From the NCBI RefSeq assembly GCF_018408855.1, contig NZ_AP024322.1, forward strand, positions 2,170,001 through 2,234,000: 64,000 bases of DNA, read 5' to 3'. Positions 21,970 through 30,555 of the stretch are shown piece after piece (the first letter of the stretch is position 1; every line of letters starts with the position of its first letter). Made by a program: the position numbers and the translations under genes. This DNA comes from Caballeronia sp. NK8 (GTDB taxonomy: Bacteria > Pseudomonadota > Gammaproteobacteria > Burkholderiales > Burkholderiaceae). The notes under the pieces are model-generated. The model made no database searches. It had not been told where the DNA came from and saw only the letters and a list, made by a program, of their open reading frames with translations.

Positions 21970-22458
21970 ATGACACATCCGCAGCTTTCCGCCGCTGCAT
22001 CCGCTGAACTCGTTCGTCGCCACGCCGTACAAGGTGCGACGTTGATGACCATTCTTCACGCCATCCAGGACGAAGTCGGCTACGTGCCCGAGACGGCCAT
22101 CGCGCCGCTAGGACAGGCGCTGTCGCTGTCGCGCGCCGAAGTGCACGGCGTGATCACGTACTATCACCACTTCCGTTCCGCGCCGCCCGCGCGCGTGACC
22201 GTGCAGCTTTGCCGCGCGGAAGCGTGCCGCAGCATGGGCGTGGAAGCGCTGAAGGATCACATCGAAGGGCACACCGGCTGCCGCTTCGACAGCGGTCACG
22301 CCGAGGACATCGAGCTCGAATCGGTGTATTGCCTCGGCCAGTGCGCGCTGTCGCCGTCGATGACGATCAACGGCGAATTGCACGCGAAGGTCACGCCGGC
22401 GAAGTTCGACCGCCTGTACGCCGCGGCGCAAACGAGAGTCGCGGAGGTGACGGCATGA
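21970..22458 (+). CDS. fdsG: NAD-dependent formate dehydrogenase, gamma subunit
   Basis: A NuoE-like 2Fe-2S subunit that passes electrons within the soluble formate dehydrogenase complex. The 162 residues contain the four cluster ligands in CRAEAC and CLGQC (C-x4-C and C-x3-C). A GGAGGAG ribosome site precedes the ATG. Its stop overlaps the fdsB start in an ATGA, so translation is coupled. First gene of the fds operon. Confidence 0.96.
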   Translation: MTHPQLSAAASAELVRRHAVQGATLMTILHAIQDEVGYVPETAIAPLGQALSLSRAEVHGVITYYHHFRSAPPARVTVQLCRAEACRSMGVEALKDHIEGHTGCRFDSGHAEDIELESVYCLGQCALSPSMTINGELHAKVTPAKFDRLYAAAQTRVAEVTA

Positions 22459-24011
22459 CGCGCATCTACGTTCCCATCGATTCCGCCGCGCTCGCGCTCG
22501 GCGCGGAATCCGTCGCGCAAGCCATCGCGAGCGAAGCGCAAAAGCGCGGCCTCGACGTGCAACTCGTGCGCAACGGCTCGCGCGGCCTCTTCTATCTCGA
22601 ACCGCTCGTCGAAGTGGAAACGCCCAACGGTCGCATCGGCTATGCGAACGTCGAAGCCGACGACGTCGCCGCGCTCTTCGACGCCGGCTTTCACGAAGGC
22701 GCAGCGCACGAAAAGAACGTCGGCGTGGTCGACGAAATTCCGTATCTCAAGAACCAGCAGCGTCTGACGTTCGCGCGCATCGGCATCACGGACCCGCTTT
22801 CGATCGACGATTACGTCGCGCTCGGCGGCCTGCAGGGACTGCGCAACGTGCTCGACATGAACGGCGACGCCGTCTGCCAGGCGCTGCTCGATTCCGGCCT
22901 GCGCGGACGCGGCGGCGCGGCGTTCCCCGCCGGCATCAAGTGGAAGACGGTGCGCGGCGCGTACGCGGATCAGAAGTACATCGTCTGCAACGCGGACGAA
23001 GGCGACTCCGGCACGTTCTCCGACCGCCTCGTGATGGAAAGCGATCCGTACATGCTGATCGAAGGCATGATCATCGCGGGCGTGGCGGTGGGCGCGACCG
23101 AAGGCTACATCTATGTGCGCAGCGAGTATCCGCATTCGATCGATACGCTGAACCGAGCGATCGAAAAGGCGCGCGACGCCGGCTGGCTCGGCGCGAGCGT
23201 GCTCGGCACGTCGCACGCGTTCGAGCTGTATGTGGCGAAGGGCGCGGGCGCGTATGTGTGCGGCGAGGAAACGGCGCTGCTCGAATCGCTCGAAGGCAAG
23301 CGCGGCATCGTGCGCGCGAAGCCGCCAGTTCCGGCGCTCACCGGCCTGTACGGAAAGCCGACCGTCATCAACAACGTCATCACGCTCGCGACCGTGCCGA
23401 TCATCTTCGCGAAGGGCGCGGCGTTCTATCGCGACTTCGGCATGGGCCGTTCGCGCGGCACGCTGCCCTTCCAGATCGCGGGCAATGTGAAGCAAGGCGG
23501 ACTTGTCGAACTCGCGTTCGGCGTGACGCTGCGCGAACTGCTCTACACCTACGGCGACGGCACCGCGACCGGACGCCCCGCGCGCGCGGTGCAGGTGGGC
23601 GGCCCGCTCGGCACGTATCTGCCGGAAAGCCAGTGGGACATTCCGCTCGACTACGAGGAATACGCGAAGGTCGGCGCGGTGGTCGGTCACGGCGGATTGG
23701 TGGTTCATGACGACACCTCGAATCTCGCCGAACTCGCGCAATATGCGATGCACTTCTGCGCGCTCGAATCGTGCGGCAAGTGCACGCCGTGCCGCATCGG
23801 TTCGACGCGCGGCGAGGAAGTCATCGCGAAGATCCGTGAGGGCGATACGTCGGTGAAGCAGATCACGCTGTTGCGCGAGCTGTGCGACACGATGGTGTCC
23901 GGCTCGCTCTGCGCGATGGGCGGCATGACGCCGTTCCCGGTGATGTCCGCGCTCGATCACTTCCCCGAGGACTTCGGGCTGCCCCGCACGCCCGCACAGA
24001 AAGCGGCATAA
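22455..24011 (+). CDS. fdsB: NAD-dependent formate dehydrogenase, beta subunit
   Basis: NuoF-like diaphorase subunit that reduces NAD+. The 518 residues have an N-terminal thioredoxin-like/NuoE-like part, the FMN/NAD motifs GLRGRGGAAFPAGIKWK and NADEGDSGTFSDR, and the 4Fe-4S ligands ESCGKCTPCRIGS near residue 438. The ATG at 22455 overlaps fdsG by four bases; longer in-frame starts run inside fdsG and are not used. Confidence 0.96.
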   Translation: MTRIYVPIDSAALALGAESVAQAIASEAQKRGLDVQLVRNGSRGLFYLEPLVEVETPNGRIGYANVEADDVAALFDAGFHEGAAHEKNVGVVDEIPYLKNQQRLTFARIGITDPLSIDDYVALGGLQGLRNVLDMNGDAVCQALLDSGLRGRGGAAFPAGIKWKTVRGAYADQKYIVCNADEGDSGTFSDRLVMESDPYMLIEGMIIAGVAVGATEGYIYVRSEYPHSIDTLNRAIEKARDAGWLGASVLGTSHAFELYVAKGAGAYVCGEETALLESLEGKRGIVRAKPPVPALTGLYGKPTVINNVITLATVPIIFAKGAAFYRDFGMGRSRGTLPFQIAGNVKQGGLVELAFGVTLRELLYTYGDGTATGRPARAVQVGGPLGTYLPESQWDIPLDYEEYAKVGAVVGHGGLVVHDDTSNLAELAQYAMHFCALESCGKCTPCRIGSTRGEEVIAKIREGDTSVKQITLLRELCDTMVSGSLCAMGGMTPFPVMSALDHFPEDFGLPRTPAQKAA

Positions 24012-24021
24012 GGAGACAACA

Positions 24022-26937
24022 ATGTCCAATACCAACAACGGCTGCGGCTCCGGCAATTGCGCGTGCAAGAGCGCGGCATCGGTGCAGCGCCGCGATCCGT
24101 TCGACGATACCGATTACGGCACGCCGTTGCGTCACGCCGATATCGACGTGACGCTCGAAATCGACGGTCAGTCCGTCACCGTGCCCGCGGGCACGTCGGT
24201 GATGCGCGCGTCGATCGAAGCGGGCGTCAACGTGCCCAAGCTCTGCGCCACCGACTCGCTCGAACCGTGGGGTTCGTGCCGTCTGTGTCTCGTCGAGATC
24301 GAAGGCAAGCGCGGCTATCCCGCGTCGTGCACGACGCCCGTCGAAGCGGGCATGAAGGTCCGCACGCAAAGCGACAAGCTGCAATCGCTTCGCAAGAACG
24401 TGATGGAGCTTTATATCTCCGATCACCCGCTCGACTGTCTCACCTGCCCCGCCAACGGCGATTGCGAACTGCAGGACATGGCGGGCGTCGTCGGCTTGCG
24501 CGAAGTGCGTTATGGCTATGAAGGCGCGAACCATCTGAAGGACAAGAAGGACGAGTCGAATCCGTATTTCACCTACGATCCGTCGAAGTGCATCGTCTGC
24601 AATCGATGCGTGCGCGCGTGCGAAGAGACGCAAGGCACGTTCGCGTTGACCATCGCGGGACGTGGTTTCGAATCGCGCGTCGCGGCGAGCGAGAACGTGC
24701 CGTTCATGGAATCGGAATGTGTGTCGTGCGGCGCGTGCGTCGCCGCATGCCCGACCGCGACGCTGCAGGAAAAGACCGTCATCATGCTCGGTCAGGCCGA
24801 GCATTCGGCGATCACGACGTGCGCGTATTGCGGCGTCGGCTGCTCGCTCAAGGCGGAGATGAAGGGCAATACCGTCGTACGCATGACGCCGAACAAGAAC
24901 GGCCAGGCGAACGAAGGTCACGCGTGCGTGAAGGGCCGCTTCGCGTGGGGCTACGCGACGCACAAGGACCGCATCAAGAAGCCGATGATCCGCGCGAAGA
25001 TCACCGATCCGTGGCGCGAAGTGTCGTGGGAAGAAGCGCTCAACTATGCGGCGAGCGAATTCCGCCGCATCCAGGACAAGTACGGGCGCGACTCGATCGG
25101 CGGCATCACGTCGTCGCGCTGCACGAACGAAGAGACGTATCTGGTGCAGAAGCTCGTGCGCGCCGCGTTCGGCAACAACAACGTCGATACCTGCGCGCGC
25201 GTGTGCCACTCGCCGACGGGCTACGGCCTGAAGACGACGCTCGGCGAATCGGCGGGCACGCAGACGTTCGCGTCGGTCGAGCAATCGGATGTGATCATCG
25301 TGATGGGCGCGAATCCGACCGACGGCCACCCCGTGTTCGGCTCGCGCCTCAAGCGCCGCATTCGCGAAGGCGCGAAGCTGATCGTGATCGATCCGCGCCG
25401 CATCGATATCGTCGATACGCCGCACGTGAAGGCGCAGTATCACCTGCAACTGCGGCCCGGCACGAACGTCGCGATGGTCAACTCGCTCGCGCATGTGATC
25501 GTCACGGAAGGCTTGCTGAAGGAAGACTTCATCGCCGAACGCTGCGAAGAGCGTGCCTTCGGCCAGTGGCGTGATTTCGTCGCGAAGGAAGAGAACTCGC
25601 CCGAAGCGATGGAAGCCATCACCGGCGTGCCCGCGCAACAGGTCCGCGAAGCCGCGCGCATCTACGCGCTCGGGGGCAATGGCGCGATCTACTACGGCCT
25701 CGGCGTGACCGAGCACGCGCAAGGCTCGACCACCGTCATGGGCATCGCGAATCTCGCGATGGCGACGGGCAACATCGGCCGCGAAGGCGTCGGCGTGAAT
25801 CCGCTGCGCGGGCAGAACAACGTGCAAGGTTCGTGCGACATGGGCTCGTTCCCGCACGAGTTGCCGGGTTATCGGCATATCAGCGATGCGGCCACGCGCG
25901 CGCTCTTTGAGGAAGCGTGGGACGTGAAGCTTCAGCCGGAGCCGGGCCTGCGCATCCCGAACATGTTCGATGCCGCGATGCACGGCACCTTCATGGGCCT
26001 CTATTGCCAAGGCGAGGACATCGTCCAGTCGGACCCGAACACGCAGCACGTCGCGGATGCGCTGTCGTCGATGGAATGCATCGTCGTGCAGGACATTTTC
26101 CTGAACGAAACGGCGAAGTACGCGCACGTTCTGCTGCCCGGCTCGACCTTCCTCGAAAAGGACGGCACCTTCACCAACGCCGAGCGCCGCATCTCGCGCG
26201 TGCGCAAGGTGATGCCGCCGCTCCCCGGCTACTCCGACTGGGAAGTGACGATCAAGCTCTCGCGTGCGCTCGGCTACGAGATGAACTACGCGAACCCGTC
26301 CGAGATCATGGACGAGATCGCGCGTCTCACGCCGACGTTCCACGGCGTCTCGTATGAACGCCTCGATGAACTCGGCAGCATCCAGTGGCCGTGCAACGAG
26401 AAGGCGCCGGACGGCACGCCGACGATGCATATCGACGAATTCGTGCGCGGCAAGGGACGCTTCGTCATCACGAAGTTCATCGCGACGCCGGAGAAGGTCA
26501 CGCGCAAGTTTCCGCTGCTGCTCACGACCGGGCGCATCCTGTCGCAATACAACGTCGGCGCGCAGACGCGGCGTACCGAGAACTCGCAATGGCACGACGA
26601 GGACCGTCTGGAGATCCATCCGGTGGACGCGGAGGATCGCGGCATCAGGGAAGACGACTGGGTCGGCATCGAGTCGCGCGCGGGGCAGACTGTGTTGCGC
26701 GCGAAGATCTCGGAGCGCATGCAGCCTGGCGTCGTCTATACGACGTTCCACTTCCCGGAATCGGGCGCGAACGTCATCACGACGGACTCCTCCGACTGGG
26801 CGACCAACTGCCCGGAGTACAAGGTGACGGCAGTGCAGGTGATGCCGGTGGAACAGCCGTCGCAATGGCAGAAGGAGTACTCGCGCTTCAATACGCAGCA
26901 GCTCGAGCTGATGAACATGGCCACTTCAGGGAAATAA
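24022..26937 (+). CDS. fdsA: NAD-dependent formate dehydrogenase, alpha (catalytic) subunit
   Basis: Molybdenum bis-MGD subunit that oxidises formate to CO2. The 971 residues carry, in order, a 2Fe-2S domain (SCRLCLVEIEG), a NuoG-type ligand set (DCLTCPANGDCELQ), two ferredoxin 4Fe-4S motifs (CIVCNRCVRACEE and CVSCGACVAACPT), a CAYCGVGCSL 4Fe-4S site, and the molybdopterin oxidoreductase domain. The metal ligand is Cys395 in RVCHSPTGY, not selenocysteine. Begins 11 bases after fdsB; all cluster ligands visible are intact. Confidence 0.97.
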   Translation: MSNTNNGCGSGNCACKSAASVQRRDPFDDTDYGTPLRHADIDVTLEIDGQSVTVPAGTSVMRASIEAGVNVPKLCATDSLEPWGSCRLCLVEIEGKRGYPASCTTPVEAGMKVRTQSDKLQSLRKNVMELYISDHPLDCLTCPANGDCELQDMAGVVGLREVRYGYEGANHLKDKKDESNPYFTYDPSKCIVCNRCVRACEETQGTFALTIAGRGFESRVAASENVPFMESECVSCGACVAACPTATLQEKTVIMLGQAEHSAITTCAYCGVGCSLKAEMKGNTVVRMTPNKNGQANEGHACVKGRFAWGYATHKDRIKKPMIRAKITDPWREVSWEEALNYAASEFRRIQDKYGRDSIGGITSSRCTNEETYLVQKLVRAAFGNNNVDTCARVCHSPTGYGLKTTLGESAGTQTFASVEQSDVIIVMGANPTDGHPVFGSRLKRRIREGAKLIVIDPRRIDIVDTPHVKAQYHLQLRPGTNVAMVNSLAHVIVTEGLLKEDFIAERCEERAFGQWRDFVAKEENSPEAMEAITGVPAQQVREAARIYALGGNGAIYYGLGVTEHAQGSTTVMGIANLAMATGNIGREGVGVNPLRGQNNVQGSCDMGSFPHELPGYRHISDAATRALFEEAWDVKLQPEPGLRIPNMFDAAMHGTFMGLYCQGEDIVQSDPNTQHVADALSSMECIVVQDIFLNETAKYAHVLLPGSTFLEKDGTFTNAERRISRVRKVMPPLPGYSDWEVTIKLSRALGYEMNYANPSEIMDEIARLTPTFHGVSYERLDELGSIQWPCNEKAPDGTPTMHIDEFVRGKGRFVITKFIATPEKVTRKFPLLLTTGRILSQYNVGAQTRRTENSQWHDEDRLEIHPVDAEDRGIREDDWVGIESRAGQTVLRAKISERMQPGVVYTTFHFPESGANVITTDSSDWATNCPEYKVTAVQVMPVEQPSQWQKEYSRFNTQQLELMNMATSGK

Positions 26938-26940
26938 CAA

Positions 26941-27186
26941 ATGGATGTCGATAACCTGATCGAGATGGCGAACCGCATCGGCGAATTCTTCGATTCGATG
27001 CCGGACCGTGCCGAAGCCGTCGACAGCATCGCGGAGCATATCCGGCGCTTCTGGGAGCCGCGCATGCGGCTCGCGATTCTCGGCGCGCTCGACGACCCGC
27101 AAGCGAGCGCCGCGATGGAGCCGATCGTGCTGGAGGCGCTCAAGCTGCACAAGGCGGATTTGATGCCGAAGACAGCTACCGCCTGA
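26941..27186 (+). CDS. fdsD: NAD-dependent formate dehydrogenase, delta subunit
   Basis: A small 81-residue helical subunit (NLIEMANRIGEFFDSMPDR) found only with Fds-type formate dehydrogenases, where it supports complex stability. It starts four bases after the fdsA stop. In Cupriavidus necator the maturation gene fdsC (FdhD-like) stands between fdsA and fdsD; it is absent here. Confidence 0.92.
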   Translation: MDVDNLIEMANRIGEFFDSMPDRAEAVDSIAEHIRRFWEPRMRLAILGALDDPQASAAMEPIVLEALKLHKADLMPKTATA

Positions 27187-27194
27187 ACCCGCTC

Positions 27195-27221
27195 AAAGCC
27201 CTGCACCGCAGGGCTTTTTTT
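27195..27221 (+). terminator. rho-independent terminator of the fds operon
   Basis: AAAGCCCTG-CACCG-CAGGGCTTTTTTT is a stem-loop with a T run starting nine bases after the fdsD stop. It touches the stop codon of the convergent monooxygenase gene. Confidence 0.92.
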
Positions 27222-28984
27222 CAATCTTCGCGATACTCGCGTTCCGCTTTGCGTTCCGCACTCGTGTCCTGCGCGCCGAACCACGTTTCGCAATGGCGCA
27301 GCAGGCCATGCACGTCCGATGGCGCGCGCCCGCGCGCGGCGATGTATCCATCCGGACGCACGAGATAGAACGCGGGCCGCGTGCGGCCGTAGTTGTCCGT
27401 CAGCGAATTCGCGCCTTCGCCGTGCGTATCGGTGATGCGCCAGACGCGCACCGCGTTCGGCATGATGTTATCGAGAGCTTTCACGAAGCCATCGAGATCC
27501 GGATCGCGCATCGCGTGCGCCACGGTGATGGTCGCGGGCGCGAGCGCGATATCGTCCTCGCCGGAGGGATTCACGAGCAGAAAGAGCGAAAAGCAGCCGG
27601 GGTCGTGCAGATCGTAGAGACAACCGACGCCCGGCACGCGTCCGAGCGGTCCGTCCACGACATGCACACGTGCATCGGGCGCACGCTCGCCCGCGCGCGG
27701 GCCGCCATCGAGCAGACGCTCCAGCGTGAGCGGGCTCTTGCGATAGTTGATCGACAGCTCGCTCACCGTGCGCCGCATCGCGTCGCGCAACGGGCCGATC
27801 GCGGCGAGCGCGGGCATCACGTGCTCGCGCATCAGTTTCATCGGGCCGTGCTCGGCGCCGGCCATCTGCGTGAGCATGCTGGACTGACGCAGCACGTCGC
27901 GCTCGATCGGATGCCGCTCCGTGTGGTAGCTGTCGAGCAGCCGCTCGGGCGCGCCGCCCGCGAGCATGCGCGCGATCTTCCAGCCGAGGTTGAACGCTTC
28001 CTGAATGCCGGTGTTCATGCCCTGCGCGCCGGCCGGACTATGCACGTGCGCCGAATCTCCCGCGAGGAACACGCGTTCCACGCGCAGCCTGTCGACCATG
28101 CGGCTGTTCAAATGAAAGTAAGACGACCACGTCAGGTTCGACAGCGCGACCTTGTGATGCACGCGCCGATCGACCAGCGCACGGCATTCGTCGAGCGTCG
28201 GGCCAGTCTTCCCGTCCGCCGCGTTGGCCGCGTTCACTGCGTTCACTGCATTCACCGCGCTCGCAAGCGGCGCGGGCAGATCGGCGATCAGGCGGGCGCG
28301 GTCGCCGCCCATCGGAAAGAGCGCGGCGAGCCCTTCGCCGGAAGCGAAGATATGGAACTCGTCGTCGGGCCAGTCGGAGTCCGCTTGCAGATCCGCGAGC
28401 AGATAGGTTTGATCGAAGGTCTTGCCATCGAAGCCGATGCCGAGCCGATGCCGCACGAAGCTGTGCGCGCCGTCGGCGGCGATCAGATAAGAAGGCCGCA
28501 ACAGTTCATCGCGTCCGTTCGGATGACGCAGCGTCGCCTGCAAGCCCGCTGAACCTTGCGAGAAATCGACCACTTCGACACCACGCTCCACCATGACGCG
28601 ATGACCCGCGAGATGCTCGGCGAGCAGGCGTTCGGTCTGCGATTGTTCGAGAAAGAGCAGATACGGATAACGCGTCTGCAGGGGATCGAAGTCGAGGCGC
28701 GCGAGGCGCTGGCCATTGGAATAGAGATTCGCGACGCGCGCGCGATGGCCGAGTTCGAGAAACGGTTTGACGACGCGATGCTGCTCGAAAAGCTCCAGCG
28801 TGCGGGCCTGAATGCCGATCGCGCGTGAATGCGGCGACGGCTCGCGCGCACGGTCGACGAGCCTGACCGGAATGTGCGCACGCGCGAGGCTCATCGCGGC
28901 GGCGAGGCCCGTCGGACCGGCGCCGACGATCAGAACGGGCGCCACGTCCAGCTTGTCGTTCGGATTCAGCTTTGGCGCAAACAT
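27221..28984 (-). CDS. FAD-dependent aromatic-ring type monooxygenase
   Basis: Class A flavoprotein hydroxylase of the PheA/MhpA/PCP-monooxygenase type. The 587 residues have the FAD motifs VLIVGAGPTGLAAAMSLAR (residues 17-35), an internal DG-like motif LIAADGAHSFVRHRLG, and the GD motif VFLAGDSAHVHSPAGAQGMNTG, followed by a thioredoxin-like C-terminal domain. Substrate cannot be read from sequence. A GGGAGGA ribosome site precedes the ATG. It contains a small internal tandem repeat (AVNAVNAVNAAN) near residue 247. It stands alone, convergent with fdsD. Confidence 0.9.
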   Translation of the reverse strand: MFAPKLNPNDKLDVAPVLIVGAGPTGLAAAMSLARAHIPVRLVDRAREPSPHSRAIGIQARTLELFEQHRVVKPFLELGHRARVANLYSNGQRLARLDFDPLQTRYPYLLFLEQSQTERLLAEHLAGHRVMVERGVEVVDFSQGSAGLQATLRHPNGRDELLRPSYLIAADGAHSFVRHRLGIGFDGKTFDQTYLLADLQADSDWPDDEFHIFASGEGLAALFPMGGDRARLIADLPAPLASAVNAVNAVNAANAADGKTGPTLDECRALVDRRVHHKVALSNLTWSSYFHLNSRMVDRLRVERVFLAGDSAHVHSPAGAQGMNTGIQEAFNLGWKIARMLAGGAPERLLDSYHTERHPIERDVLRQSSMLTQMAGAEHGPMKLMREHVMPALAAIGPLRDAMRRTVSELSINYRKSPLTLERLLDGGPRAGERAPDARVHVVDGPLGRVPGVGCLYDLHDPGCFSLFLLVNPSGEDDIALAPATITVAHAMRDPDLDGFVKALDNIMPNAVRVWRITDTHGEGANSLTDNYGRTRPAFYLVRPDGYIAARGRAPSDVHGLLRHCETWFGAQDTSAERKAEREYRED

Positions 28985-29053
28985 GCGGTCCTCCCTGAAA
29001 CGTCACGATGCCTAGTGTACGCCCGCGCCTCCCGCTTTCGGCACGCCGGAACC

Positions 29054-30037
29054 TCAGTGGGCGTGCCCGCGCTCGTTGAGCACGCACGCCTGACACGATT
29101 CGCCGAACTCCACCTGCACGGTCGCGTGATGCATCGAATACTCGCCGCGCAGCGTCTTCACGACGTCCTGCACGAACGCATCGCCGGGATGGCCTTGCGG
29201 CATCACGAGATGCACGGTGAGCGCGTTTTCGGTCGTCGAAAGCGCCCAGACGTGCAGGTCGTGCACGTCGCGTACGCCGGGAAGCTGCTGCAGATACCGC
29301 TCGATACGCGACAAGTCGACGGAAGGCGGCACCGCGGCCATCGCGAGGCGCATCGCGTCGCGCCCGAGTCCCCAGGTGCCGTAGACGATCACCGACACGA
29401 CGATCAGGCTCATCAACGGATCGAGCCAGCTCGCGCCCGTGAACAGGATGATGAGACCGCTCACCGCGACGGCCGCGGAGATCGCGGCATCGGCGGCCAT
29501 GTGCAGGAACGCGCCGCGCACGTTGAGGTCGTCCTTGCTGCCGCGCATGAAGAGCCACGCGGAAAAACCGTTCACGACCATGCCGAGCGTCGCGACGATG
29601 AACACGTCCAGCCCCGCGACCGGCGCCGGATTGATGAGCCGCTGGATCGCTTCGAGGACGATCGCGCCGCATGCGAACAGCAGCAGCGCGGCATTGGCGA
29701 GCGACGCGAGAATCGACGAACTGCCGAGACCGAACGTATAGCGCGCGCTCGGCTGACGCTTGCCGAGCCACACGGCGGCCCACGCGAGCAGCAGGCCGAG
29801 CACGTCGGAGAGATTGTGGCCGGCGTCGGCGAGCAGCGCGGTCGAATGCGCGAGGAAGCCGTAGATCGCCTGCACGACCACGATCACCACGTTCAGGGCG
29901 ACCGCGAGCGCGAACGTGCGGCCCTGCCCCGCCTGCGGCGCGTGATGGTGATGATGGCCGTGACCGTGCTCGTGGCCGTGCGCGTGCCCGTCGTGATGTT
30001 CGTGTTTTTCGTGTGCTTCGTGTCGATGCGTGCTCAT
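29054..30037 (-). CDS. cation diffusion facilitator (zinc/cobalt-type exporter)
   Basis: A 327-residue CDF transporter: six membrane helices from about residue 42, the metal-site motif LLADAGHNLSDVLGL (H-x3-D), and a C-terminal cytoplasmic ferredoxin-like domain. The first 38 residues are extremely His-rich (HGHEHGHGHHHHH), a probable metal-chelating tail, and the C-terminus has CQACVLNERGHAH. Co-transcribed 36 bases downstream of an ArsR repressor with a zinc-type sensing site, which points to zinc or cobalt/cadmium export. Similar to czcD/dmeF/zitB genes. Confidence 0.93.
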   Translation of the reverse strand: MSTHRHEAHEKHEHHDGHAHGHEHGHGHHHHHAPQAGQGRTFALAVALNVVIVVVQAIYGFLAHSTALLADAGHNLSDVLGLLLAWAAVWLGKRQPSARYTFGLGSSSILASLANAALLLFACGAIVLEAIQRLINPAPVAGLDVFIVATLGMVVNGFSAWLFMRGSKDDLNVRGAFLHMAADAAISAAVAVSGLIILFTGASWLDPLMSLIVVSVIVYGTWGLGRDAMRLAMAAVPPSVDLSRIERYLQQLPGVRDVHDLHVWALSTTENALTVHLVMPQGHPGDAFVQDVVKTLRGEYSMHHATVQVEFGESCQACVLNERGHAH

Positions 30038-30073
30038 GGCGTGCTCATCGGGGTGCGCGTGATTCGGTGGCGA

Positions 30074-30430
30074 TCATTCGATATCCGTCGCGTCGCCTTG
30101 CGGCTCCGCGATGTGCTCCAGCAACTCCCCCAGCATCGCGCTGATGTGGCGGTCGGCGGCCACGTAGAAGACCTGTTTGCCCTGGCGTTCGGCCCGCACG
30201 ATCCGCGCCGCGCGCAGCAGACGCAAGTGATGGCTCACGAGCGACGCCGACAGCCCGAGCAACTCCGCGATCGCCCCGACCGCGCGCCTCTGCTCGACGC
30301 ACGCGAGGACGATGCGCAAGCGCGTCGGGTCGCCTAGCAGGCGGAACAGGTCGGCGAGCGGCACGACGCGGTCATCGGAGGTGATCGGGCTGGCGGCGGG
30401 AGGCGAATCGGCGGACACGGATATCGACAA
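30074..30430 (-). CDS. ArsR/SmtB-family metal-sensing repressor
   Basis: A 118-residue winged-helix repressor (recognition helix region LSASLVSHHLRLLRAA). The last helix has Asp93, His95, His106 and Glu109 in the exact alpha5 pattern D-x-H-x10-H-x2-E of zinc/cobalt sensors such as CzrA and SmtB, and there is no alpha3N cysteine pair. It would release its operator when zinc or cobalt binds. No ATG is available: a stop codon lies just upstream, so translation starts at TTG 30430 or at GTG 30418. It heads the operon with the CDF exporter. Confidence 0.9.
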   Translation of the reverse strand: MSISVSADSPPAASPITSDDRVVPLADLFRLLGDPTRLRIVLACVEQRRAVGAIAELLGLSASLVSHHLRLLRAARIVRAERQGKQVFYVAADRHISAMLGELLEHIAEPQGDATDIE

Positions 30431-30434
30431 CGTA

Positions 30435-30448
30435 TGAATAGCTGTTCA
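30435..30448. promoter_or_regulatory. ArsR/SmtB-type operator
   Basis: TGAATAGCTGTTCA reads on the minus strand TGAACAGCTATTCA, near-identical to the core of the Synechococcus smt operator (TGAACAGTTATTCA). It lies 4 bases before the repressor start codon, between the divergent TPR gene and the arsR-CDF operon, and is expected to be the repressor's own site. Confidence 0.7.
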
Positions 30449-30555
30449 GATGTTAAGTGCCATCGCCGCAACATGTCAATCGCGCTTTCCGGAGCGGCGG
30501 CGCGGGTGTGGGAAAATGCGGGGTTTGCTTTTTCCCGGCCAGAAGTTTCCCCGTC

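Noticed and set aside
28506..29783. 425-codon frame on the minus strand across the monooxygenase and CDF genes
   Set aside because: Arginine-rich shadow frame spanning two real genes and their gap.
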